Assembly (NCBI RefSeq): GCF_039511225.1
Contig: NZ_CP154261.1
Span: forward strand, 4,278,001 to 4,342,000
Direction of reading: 5' to 3'
Source: Sphingobacterium multivorum
Lineage (GTDB): Bacteria; Bacteroidota; Bacteroidia; Sphingobacteriales; Sphingobacteriaceae
DNA: 64,000 nt
Positions 37,834 through 44,642 of the stretch are shown here, piece by piece. Within the stretch, counting starts at the first letter, position 1; each line of letters opens with the position of its first letter. The notes under the pieces are model-generated. The model was not told the origin of the DNA, searched no databases, and saw nothing but the letters and a program-made list of their open reading frames with translations. The position numbers were made by a program, and so were the translations under genes.

Positions 37834-38163
37834 TTAGCCCAGTTCAGCAAACGAATTGCGAGGAATCTGCTCCCGCATCCAGGTGTTAAAATCCAAATCG
37901 GAGGGGATATTGAACTTTTTACGCAATCGATTTTTGCGGATCTGTACAGCCCGCACGGTTACATAGGTATATTGTGCGATGTGTTTGGTGGAGAAATTCA
38001 GAAAAGTCATCGCGCAGAACTCGAGTTCGCTGCTGCGGATTTTAGGATGTATAGTCTTTAATGAGCTGACAAATCCGGGATAGATTTCGTTGAACAAAGC
38101 CAAAAATTCGGCATCGTTGTTTTTCGCTAAAGCAATTAAAGTATTAAAGTCGTTTCTTTCCAT
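37834..38163 (-). CDS. Stand-alone LuxR-like HTH protein, homologous to regulator C-terminus
   Basis: A 109-residue protein that matches only the last part of the regulator at 35776-37275: FNTLIALAKNNDAEFLALFNEIYPGF, then the HTH block SSELEFCAMTFLNFSTKHIAQYTYVTVRAVQIRKNRLRKKFNIPSDLDFNTWM. There is an in-frame stop a few codons before its Met, so the TPR and membrane parts are absent. The frame is intact and the HTH residues are conserved, so it may be a functional soluble DNA-binding protein. It may alternatively be the surviving end of a deleted duplicate. The promoter at 38469-38526 points at it with a leader of about 300 bases. Confidence 0.7.
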   Translation of the reverse strand: MERNDFNTLIALAKNNDAEFLALFNEIYPGFVSSLKTIHPKIRSSELEFCAMTFLNFSTKHIAQYTYVTVRAVQIRKNRLRKKFNIPSDLDFNTWMREQIPRNSFAELG

Positions 38164-38468
38164 TTTTACATCGTTTTTTCAGCAAGTTTTATATTCCTAT
38201 TTCCCAGTTTGGGTAAATTTCCTTTCCGCAAATCGCTCGATCATTTCGATTATCCTTAGCCAATAGGCCTCCGGATCAATTAAACTCGAGAGGGCAAAAT
38301 TTGCCCCCACCAAGTTCATCCAAATATATTATCTCGGACCTCCACGCATTAAGATCCGGGCGATAATTCAGTACTTATAATCCTTCCAAAGTTTTTGAAA
38401 CCACCCTATTTCTAATGCTTTCACAGGTTGAATTCTCAACTCAATTACAGATCACAATTTCTGCCTGA

Positions 38469-38526
38469 CAAATATTTGCATTAAAAGAAAGAAACAGAAA
38501 AAAGAGCCTTTCACATTCATATCACA
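38469..38526 (-). promoter_or_regulatory. Promoter with TGTGATA-type repeats upstream of stand-alone HTH gene
   Basis: On the minus strand TGTGATA (38526-38520) and TGTGAAA (38515-38509) are 11 bases apart. AATATTTG (38476-38469), one change from TAnnTTTG, starts exactly 39 bases after the start of the second repeat. It would give a leader of about 300 bases to the gene at 37834-38163. Confidence 0.65.
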
Positions 38527-38665
38527 CTTTTTAAAAAACTGAAAAACAACACATTAATAACATAAAAAAGACAGTCAGCAATTAAAGTCTAGATGTTGAG
38601 CGAATGGTTTATGACTTGATTTCTCAAAAAAATGCACGTCAAAATGGTCATGATAAACGTAAAAA

Positions 38666-38700
38666 GGCCCGGCAAGATTCCCACGAAATCCTGTCGGGCC
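38666..38700 (-). terminator. Terminator after the third small-peptide gene
   Basis: A 14-base stem (GGCCCGGCAAGATT with AATCCTGTCGGGCC, two wobble positions) closes a seven-base loop. On the minus strand it is followed by TTTTTACG. It begins 40 bases after the stop of the peptide remnant at 38740. Confidence 0.8.
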
Positions 38701-38739
38701 AATCCAGCATGAATTAAACGACGATTAAATCTGGAAAAA

Positions 38740-38904
38740 CTACCAGTTGATTAAACGATTGTCGTCATCGGCTTTATCCCACAACTCCTGTGGATCATTG
38801 CTGGTCGTAGCAGCAGAACCTGCAGCGATACCTTGTTCTAGTTCTATGTTTGTCGCCTCGATCTTTGGGCTGACATATATTTTTTTTGAATTATTGGTGA
38901 TAAT
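38740..38904 (-). pseudogene. Third small Trp-ended peptide, lacking an ATG (54 codons)
   Basis: The frame reads KKIYVSPKIEATNIELEQG, then IAAGS, then a polar tail with ELWDK and a final INW. It aligns with the peptide at 40236-40427 over KKIY-x2-P-x-IE and GIAAGS. The position that matches the Met of that peptide is ATT (38904-38902), with an in-frame TAA two codons before it. So either ATT is used as a start or the start codon has been lost. No TGTGATA promoter precedes it; instead the lipoprotein remnant ends 52 bases upstream. It has its own terminator. Confidence 0.65.
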
Positions 38905-38955
38905 GTCTTATTTTTTTTAATACTATTTTCGATGCATCAAGTATCTAACTATTAC

Positions 38956-39703
38956 TTATAATGTACAGGCTACTTTCCGTCTACCACTACCCGATTCGAT
39001 CATCGTTGTTTTTCCTTGAACAACCTGGGTGATCTTCACCTTATTCGCCGTCGTACTCCAAAGCACGATGTTAAATGAACCTTGTGTCAAAACCAATGGA
39101 TACAATTCACCACCTGCTACTTTACTACCGTAAATAGAAACTTCTCCCGAGCGGCTGATGACAACGCGAATAATTGGATTTCTTGCCGTTCCCACCATAC
39201 TATATATCCAAACTCGTATTGGTAAGATTGGCTTGTGCTGTCACAGCTGGAACTGTTGCTGTACTATTGATCGAATAAGCGACAAAGGTATAGGTCTTTT
39301 CTGCTTCCAATACGATTTCGGTACTATTATCTACTGTATTAGTGTATGTTTTTTCTGTAACATAATCACCGTTGGCACCGTAAACAACAATTTTGTATTT
39401 AATGTTTGCGGCCAGCGGTGTTCTTTGCTCCGTCACTGTTGCTTGTTTACCTGACGAAGCGCTTAACAGGTTGCCAGTTGTTGCTGACTGTTCGCTGGTC
39501 AATGTTGCCTCAAAAGAACTTGAGTTTGTCAAAGGAACGACACCTGTTTGGGCTGTACCAGCAGTGTTGTTTCCCGTACTTTCTTTTTTTGTTGTGACAA
39601 CTGGGTTTTCTACGCCAAGTAATTGGATACTGACGTTTGCCTTGCCACTAGCCTCTCCACTGTCTTTGCTTTCCTTACAGGAATACAACGATCCACACAT
39701 CAA
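38956..39703 (-). pseudogene. Remnant of a fimbrillin-like surface lipoprotein
   Basis: The first part (39703-39200) encodes a truncated lipoprotein signal (MCGSLYSC) followed by a fimbrillin-like domain (KYKIVVYGANGDYV, TYTFVAYSINSTATVP) that aligns with the N-terminal domains of the proteins at 33693 and 40455, then stops. A second frame, shifted by one, runs 39198-38956 and looks like the end of such a protein (VSIYGSKVAGGELYPL, ending KVACTL). The hydrophobic signal core, the peptide gene and the -7 element are missing: TGTGATA repeats lie only 14 bases before the first Met. This reads as a gene broken by an upstream deletion and a frameshift. Confidence 0.7.
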
Positions 39704-39716
39704 AATATCAGCAATG

Positions 39717-39734
39717 TATCACATCGCTATCACA
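39717..39734 (-). promoter_or_regulatory. Operator remnant: two TGTGATA repeats without a -7 element
   Basis: TATCACATCGCTATCACA on the plus strand gives two minus-strand TGTGATA copies 11 bases apart, identical over 18 bases to the unit-1 site. Thirty-nine bases further on, where the other four sites have a TAnnTTTG-like octamer, there is none; the sequence is already lipoprotein coding sequence. This supports an upstream deletion. Confidence 0.65.
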
Positions 39735-39914
39735 CGTATAAATCAATCATCAAATTAAAAAAACTACAACAAAAACATTTTTTTACCTTAAAAAACATGA
39801 AAACACAAAAACAACTCCAATTTATGCGTCATAACATTAAATTACTTTCCATAGTCTCAAAACAGATTATAAAAACATCACACAAACACCTATATATCAA
39901 CAACTTACGAAACA

Positions 39915-39983
39915 TGTGATAATTATGTGATAACTCTGTGATAGCTCAATTTTCGCGATTATTTTCTAATCAAACTATCTTTA
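39915..39983 (+). promoter_or_regulatory. Unit-2 promoter: three TGTGATA repeats, 39 bases to -7 element
   Basis: TGTGATA occurs at 39915-39921, 39926-39932 and 39937-39943, a strict 11-base period. TATCTTTA (39976-39983), one change from TAnnTTTG, starts exactly 39 bases after the start of the third copy. The predicted leader to the peptide start at 40236 is about 245 bases. Confidence 0.72.
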
Positions 39984-40235
39984 CGCTAAGAAATACAGTA
40001 TATATCAAGCGATTAAGATTATGACTCGTTCAATAAACAAGTCACAACTGACAACTATTTAATTGAAGAGAAATCAACCTTTAAAAAGAAGCTCAGATCG
40101 TTGCGAAATACGGTAAACAATTGAAATCTCAACTAACAAAGGCATTTGCGAGAAAGCATAGGTGAACTGCTACATCATTGCAAGCAGCGGCTTATTGAGC
40201 ATCTGTTAAATCTTAAACCAAATAATATTACGCAC

Positions 40236-40427
40236 ATGAAAAAAAGAACTGAAAAAAAGATTTACCTGAAACCTGCCATCGAGCAGTTAAAGGTAGAAAT
40301 GGAGGAAGGCATTGCTGCCGGATCAAACGGATCGGCTCAACCAGGTGGTGGATCCGGCGTTAAAGAAACAGATTGGAATAATGGTGGAACTGAAACCCAA
40401 GACCCTAGCGGTGAATGGTGGAACTAA
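40236..40427 (+). CDS. Small Trp-ended peptide, unit 2 (63 aa)
   Basis: A 63-residue peptide: basic start MKKRTEKKIYLKP, acidic middle KVEMEEG, the motif IAAGS (residues 26-30), then a Gly/Ser/Asn-rich tail with TDWNN and a terminal GEWWN. It shares this plan with the peptides at 35219-35407 and 38740-38904. The frame runs open from 40146, but only the Met at 40236 aligns with the others. It lies 27 bases upstream of the surface lipoprotein gene on the same transcript. Possible roles are a secreted signal, a precursor peptide or an accessory of the surface protein; none is shown by the sequence alone. Confidence 0.82.
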   Translation: MKKRTEKKIYLKPAIEQLKVEMEEGIAAGSNGSAQPGGGSGVKETDWNNGGTETQDPSGEWWN

Positions 40428-40454
40428 TAACTCAATTTATAACTATTAACGACC

Positions 40455-42215
40455 ATGATGAAAACGATATATCAGATTACTAAAATTAAACTAGCCTTTA
40501 TTGTACTCCTGACGGTTTCTGTTTCTTGTAGCAAGGAGAAAAGTGAGCAGATGATTGCAGCCAATCATGCCGGTGTAAAACTGACTTTGACAGAAGCCGA
40601 GTTTGGCGGGGACCAAGTAGCCGTGGCCAAAGCATCCACAAAAGCTAGCGCAACAACGCCATTAGCCCTAACGGAAGAAGTACAGTCTGGCCCATTTAAC
40701 ATTACCGCAGAACTGACGGAAAATACGGTAAATGGCAGTGGACTGAAAGCAGCTACGAGTAGAACTAAGGCAGCCACCTCCTTGTTGTCGCTAAGAGGTG
40801 CAGTGACCTATCGGGTAGTCGCTTATGAAACCGACGGTACCTATATTGACCAGGCGGTCGGTAACGCTTCGGACTCTACTCAGGTATTTTTTGGCGATAA
40901 ATTAATTGCAGGCAATAAATATACTTTTGTGGTCTATTCCTTGGGCTCGACCACGACTGCGCCAGCTGCAGCACCGACAACAAACCTCTACGCTGCAGGT
41001 CAGGTTAACTTCAGCTTTGCAACTTATACACAAGATGGGGCCGACTTTATGTATGCGATCGAAAAAGATGTCACTATCCTCGGTAACAATGCCCCAACCG
41101 CATTGACGGCTCCCTTACAACATATGTTTACCCGTGTCACCATTCTTGTAGACAATAGCGATGCGACGGGTACATTTGGTACGGCTAACTATATTAAAGG
41201 CGGATATCTTTCAGAAGTTCCCGTACAAGCCAATTGGGGTTCAGCTTTCGCTAACCCGACTATTGATTTAAGTACAGGTGCAACCGTGGCTTCTGTTACA
41301 AACGCGAGTGTACCTCCAATTTCAAACCTCAATGCCACAGGGCAGACCTTTATTGTCAACCAGGTGCAGGACACCAATTTCTCCATTGCCTTGTCTATCC
41401 CTGCGGGTCAGATCAAGGTGGGTAATGATGTCAACGCACAGGTTGTCAACTTTAGTTTTTCAAATGGTAGCCAAGGTTTAAAACCAGGCTCCTCGTACAC
41501 CATGAAATTGCGTTTTAACAGCGACCGTTATGTCAATGCAACCAATGTAACACGAACCACTAATACAGCAGATGCGCTTTACGCTGTGATCGGAGGTCAT
41601 CGTTGGGAAAGATATAACCTCGGGGTCGCTACTTTAAATCCTGCTACCAATAATCCCGATGTACTGCCTTCAAATCAAGGATTATACGGCAACTATTATC
41701 AATGGGGTCGTCAAGCTCCTGTTGCCAATGCGTCCAGCGGAGATGCTGCCATTGCGGGATGGAATACGACTCCGGCTGCAGATGGCACATGGAACAATGG
41801 TACGCCAACGGCGCCTATAAAAGCAGCAACAGATCCTTGTAGTACAGGCAACAGAATTCCTAGTCAGGCTGAATTCACTCGTTTAGGTAATTATACGCGC
41901 CACACGTCCATCGGTACTTGGACGGCGTTCTCTGGTAATGGATCTGGACCTGGATTATCTGACTTTACCGCAGCCCATATTATGACCAGTAAAAAGAGCA
42001 GCGATATTAAATTGAGTTTTCCCGCAGCTGGCCATAGGTCATCAGTAAATGGGGCACAGGTTCTTCGTCAAAGCTCGGCTATCTATTGGCTAAATACGGC
42101 GGTGGGGGGTAATGATAGAGCATTACAGGGTCGTGGTTTTGAAAGCGGTGGATGGGATACATCCAATTACTTCAAAGTTGCAGGCTATCCTTTACGCTGT
42201 ATTCAGGACAAATAA
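40455..42215 (+). CDS. Fimbrillin/FISUMP-like surface lipoprotein, unit 2
   Basis: A 586-residue lipoprotein (lipidation at VSVSC before SKEK). N-terminal fimbrillin-like domain (about 60-230; TYRVVAYETDGTYI, KYTFVVYSLGSTT, LQHMFTRVTILVDNS), a second beta-rich domain (about 240-360; SYTMKLRFNSDRYV) and a C-terminal FISUMP-type domain (about 365-586; WERYNLGVATL, NYYQWGRQAP, NRIPSQAEFTRLG, AIYWLN, YPLRCIQD). Homologous to the unit-1 lipoprotein. It probably sits on the cell surface, possibly in fimbriae or as an adhesin. The opposite orientation of units 1 and 2 makes inversion between them possible. A terminator follows at 42304. Confidence 0.9.
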   Translation: MMKTIYQITKIKLAFIVLLTVSVSCSKEKSEQMIAANHAGVKLTLTEAEFGGDQVAVAKASTKASATTPLALTEEVQSGPFNITAELTENTVNGSGLKAATSRTKAATSLLSLRGAVTYRVVAYETDGTYIDQAVGNASDSTQVFFGDKLIAGNKYTFVVYSLGSTTTAPAAAPTTNLYAAGQVNFSFATYTQDGADFMYAIEKDVTILGNNAPTALTAPLQHMFTRVTILVDNSDATGTFGTANYIKGGYLSEVPVQANWGSAFANPTIDLSTGATVASVTNASVPPISNLNATGQTFIVNQVQDTNFSIALSIPAGQIKVGNDVNAQVVNFSFSNGSQGLKPGSSYTMKLRFNSDRYVNATNVTRTTNTADALYAVIGGHRWERYNLGVATLNPATNNPDVLPSNQGLYGNYYQWGRQAPVANASSGDAAIAGWNTTPAADGTWNNGTPTAPIKAATDPCSTGNRIPSQAEFTRLGNYTRHTSIGTWTAFSGNGSGPGLSDFTAAHIMTSKKSSDIKLSFPAAGHRSSVNGAQVLRQSSAIYWLNTAVGGNDRALQGRGFESGGWDTSNYFKVAGYPLRCIQDK

Positions 42216-42303
42216 TCACGAAGCTAGTTGAACTTCAACGATAGTTAAGTTAATTGTTTAAAAGTCACATCTACTCGAAAGCTCCTTTCGGGGCGGTTCA
42301 CTT

Positions 42304-42340
42304 AAAAGCCTGGCATGGATCATCCATCGCCGGGCTTTTT
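42304..42340 (+). terminator. Rho-independent terminator of surface-lipoprotein unit 2
   Basis: Outer stem AAAAGCCTGGC / GCCGGGCTTTT (42304-42314, 42329-42339) encloses a second stem ATGGAT / ATCCAT and is followed by T residues. It is very similar in sequence to the terminator at 60084-60118. Confidence 0.88.
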
Positions 42341-42409
42341 CTCCCATTGATTTATCCGATAAACGTTACATAAGCTCAATCACAGCTGTTATACGAAATC
42401 TTCAAATCC

Positions 42410-42772
42410 ATGAAAGAAACGAGGTCTTCTCAAATCACCAGGCAATATTTGTCTTATCTGGACACACATATTGACGATGTTATACATGGACGTACCATGG
42501 AGTTTATGGAGCTTAACAAGATCGCCCGAGAAATTGCGGTTTCTCCAAAACACCTGTGCTATACCATTCGAAAAGAGAAAGGCTACCATCCCGGTTATTT
42601 CTACAATCTCAAAATTATCAGTAGCGCCAAAGAACTTCTGAATAATTCAACCCTGTCCATCGCAAAAATTGCGCTTCTCTTAACATACGACGCTTCAAAC
42701 TTTTCGAAATTCTTTAAAAAATGGACTGGGGAGACACCAGGAAGTTTCAGAAAAAAAACTCGGGACCTATAA
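42410..42772 (+). CDS. AraC-type HTH-only regulator (120 aa)
   Basis: A 120-residue protein consisting almost wholly of an AraC double HTH: LNKIAREIAVSPKHLCYTIRKEKGYHPGYFYN, then LSIAKIALLLTYDASNFSKFFKKWTGETPGSFRK. There is no sensor domain, so it may act constitutively, pair with another protein, or be controlled by its own expression. It lies 194 bases after the unit-2 lipoprotein, beyond that unit's terminator, and converges on the SMP-30 gene. Which neighbour it controls is unknown. Confidence 0.85.
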   Translation: MKETRSSQITRQYLSYLDTHIDDVIHGRTMEFMELNKIAREIAVSPKHLCYTIRKEKGYHPGYFYNLKIISSAKELLNNSTLSIAKIALLLTYDASNFSKFFKKWTGETPGSFRKKTRDL

Positions 42773-42887
42773 GCTAATTTCCTTTGTCAGCTTAAATGTC
42801 AACCACTGCCGAAGATTCTCCTATGGAATCCAACGAAGAGATTAAGCTATAACTTAAATAGAACAATTGCAAGCAGATTATAATGAT

Positions 42888-43787
42888 TTATAGTTTTTGG
42901 TACGTATCGTTATCCACGCAGGCAATGTGAAATATTTTGCCACTATCTGGAAAGCGCTGCAATTCAGCCTCCGTAAGTCCTTCCCTAGCAGTACTGATAA
43001 ATAGGTCTGTGCCAGTGGCGCCGCCAAAACAACAAGAAGTCACATGCGGTGCGTTCACACTTATTTTATCCAACAGCTCGCCCGTCTCCCTGTGCCACTT
43101 GCAAACCGCAAACCCGGCCCAATGCGCTACCCAAAGATGTCCATCGGGTCCTAAGCACATGCCATCAGGCATGCCCAGCTCATCGGGTACGCGTACTAAT
43201 GTACTGTAGCGCTGTCCATCTCCTCCCGCCGATTCCCCTGTATTATGCCTAGCATAACGACGGATTTCGCGGGTATAAGTATCGATAAAATAAAAATAGG
43301 GGCTATCGCCGGGCCATACGATACCATTGGGAATCGTCACTGCCGGAATAACAGTCTCCAAAAGCCCGTTGCGGAAACGCATAAGCTTCCCCAGATCCGG
43401 CAAAGCTTGCATGTGCATCGTTCCGAACCAAAAATTACCCTCGGGATCTACTCCACCGTCATTGGTACGGATTTGTCCCCCCATAGAATCTAGCTCAGCT
43501 ACGACCGTCAAATCTTGCGTTTCCTTTGTCCAAATGGCCAGCCCTTGCTGCATGGCCACAAGAAATTTACCCGATCCATCTGGCCAGGGTACAATTTTGC
43601 TCACATAACCTGGTAATTCCCAGTAAGCCGACTTCTTGCTTTCCAATGGATAAGTGTAAATACGCTTGCGCAAAATATCCACCCAATATAAACTGTTATC
43701 CTGCTTGCTCCAAACTATGCCCTCTCCCAGCAGACATTCGGTATGTAGTAAGACTGCTGCTTCTTTTAAATTCTTTTCCATCATCAT
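42888..43787 (-). CDS. SMP-30/gluconolactonase-like lactonase
   Basis: A 299-residue six-bladed beta-propeller of the SMP-30/LRE family, which hydrolyses sugar lactones to sugar acids with a divalent metal. Metal-ligand motifs are visible: LGEGIVW (Glu near 22), IPNGIVW (Asn) and GMPDGMC (Asp), with IRTNDGGVDP in between. No signal peptide, so cytoplasmic. It is the last gene of a minus-strand operon with an SDR, a sugar-acid dehydratase, an RraA protein and two GH2 enzymes. It would open the lactone made by a sugar 1-dehydrogenase. Confidence 0.9.
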   Translation of the reverse strand: MMMEKNLKEAAVLLHTECLLGEGIVWSKQDNSLYWVDILRKRIYTYPLESKKSAYWELPGYVSKIVPWPDGSGKFLVAMQQGLAIWTKETQDLTVVAELDSMGGQIRTNDGGVDPEGNFWFGTMHMQALPDLGKLMRFRNGLLETVIPAVTIPNGIVWPGDSPYFYFIDTYTREIRRYARHNTGESAGGDGQRYSTLVRVPDELGMPDGMCLGPDGHLWVAHWAGFAVCKWHRETGELLDKISVNAPHVTSCCFGGATGTDLFISTAREGLTEAELQRFPDSGKIFHIACVDNDTYQKL

Positions 43788-43838
43788 TTTGCTTTGCCTG
43801 ACCGCTCACCAATTAAATCGGCAAGCTCACATAAGGCT

Positions 43839-44630
43839 TTAATCCTCTTGCAATAGTGCACTTCTTCCGCCATCAATTAAATAGGTACTTCCACTTGCAA
43901 AGGACGCGTAGGTACTGGAAAGAAAAACACACCAACCACCGATCTCTTCTGTCGTACCTAATTTTTTGACAGGATGCCGATCAACCGTCTTTTGTCTTTC
44001 GGCATCAGCATCCGGAAAACTGTCAAACCATTTTTTATTACCCGGTGTATCGATAAACCCCGGTGCAAGTCCGACCGTACGGATCGCTGGTCCCCATTCG
44101 ATAGCCATGGCCTTAACCAGTGAAAGGAGCGCCCCCTTGGTTACATTATAAGGAAAGCAACCTGGGATGGAAGCATAAGCATGGTTGGAGGCCATTACAA
44201 TAATCACCCCCGGTGAAGCTTGAGCCAAGAGCGGTTTTAAAGCCCGTGCCAGCAACCAATGGGATGCCAGATTTAAGCTATTATTATGATTCCAATCTGC
44301 CAACGTACAATCATCCAAGCCTTTGAACACATTCTGCCCTGCATTCGATAACAGTACATCCAAACGGCCATGCTCCTCTTGAAGGAGCACAGTCAATTCC
44401 TGAATAGCAGTCTCATTGGACACGTCAGCCGAATAATAGAACGTTCGTTGCCGATAAGGTTCCATTGCAGCAAAAAAGGAAGCCACTGCCGGATCATCGA
44501 CCGCCAATTCAGCACAGGCTATCACGGTCGCACCTGCCGCAGCAAATTGCAGACTCGCTCCCAGCCCAATGCCCGAAATTCCGCCTGTGATCAGGACGAC
44601 CTTATCTGTTAAATCAATTGTAAATGCCAT
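43839..44630 (-). CDS. SDR-family oxidoreductase, probable sugar or sugar-acid dehydrogenase
   Basis: A 263-residue classical short-chain dehydrogenase. Cofactor loop TGGISGIG (15-22), NAG motif at LSNAGQN, catalytic Ser148 and YxxxK at Tyr161 and Lys165. A C-terminal block SGSTYLIDGG is typical of the family. In this operon it could be the sugar 1-dehydrogenase that makes the lactone substrate for the SMP-30 protein, or a 2-keto-3-deoxy-sugar-acid dehydrogenase as in the L-fucose pathway. The sequence does not separate the two. It is 12 bases after the dehydratase gene. Confidence 0.92.
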   Translation of the reverse strand: MAFTIDLTDKVVLITGGISGIGLGASLQFAAAGATVIACAELAVDDPAVASFFAAMEPYRQRTFYYSADVSNETAIQELTVLLQEEHGRLDVLLSNAGQNVFKGLDDCTLADWNHNNSLNLASHWLLARALKPLLAQASPGVIIVMASNHAYASIPGCFPYNVTKGALLSLVKAMAIEWGPAIRTVGLAPGFIDTPGNKKWFDSFPDADAERQKTVDRHPVKKLGTTEEIGGWCVFLSSTYASFASGSTYLIDGGRSALLQED

Positions 44631-44642
44631 GTACTATTAAAA

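Larger units (their letters stand above)
38164..38739. other. Non-coding leader and promoter between HTH gene and peptide remnant
   Basis: The 576 bases hold the minus-strand promoter at 38469-38526, a terminator at 38666-38700 for the peptide remnant, and a 15-base palindrome GGGCAAAATTTGCCC at 38292-38306 in the leader of the HTH gene. I see no open frame of good composition here. Confidence 0.5.
39704..40235. other. Divergent regulatory region upstream of unit 2
   Basis: The 532 bases carry the operator remnant at 39717-39734 (minus) and the unit-2 promoter at 39915-39983 (plus). A plus-strand leader of about 245 bases follows, to the peptide ATG at 40236. The leader has short frames only. 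A frame that begins at 40146 and reads into the peptide gene has an atypical N-terminus, so I start the peptide at 40236. Confidence 0.5.

Noticed and set aside
38292..38306. Palindrome GGGCAAAATTTGCCC
   Set aside because: A single short palindrome in the leader of the stand-alone HTH gene, with no second copy; too little to call an operator.
33693..42215. Possible RiPP gene cluster around the small peptides
   Set aside because: No radical-SAM, cyclodehydratase, lanthionine or peptidase-transporter gene is present nearby, so a modified natural product is not supported by this window.
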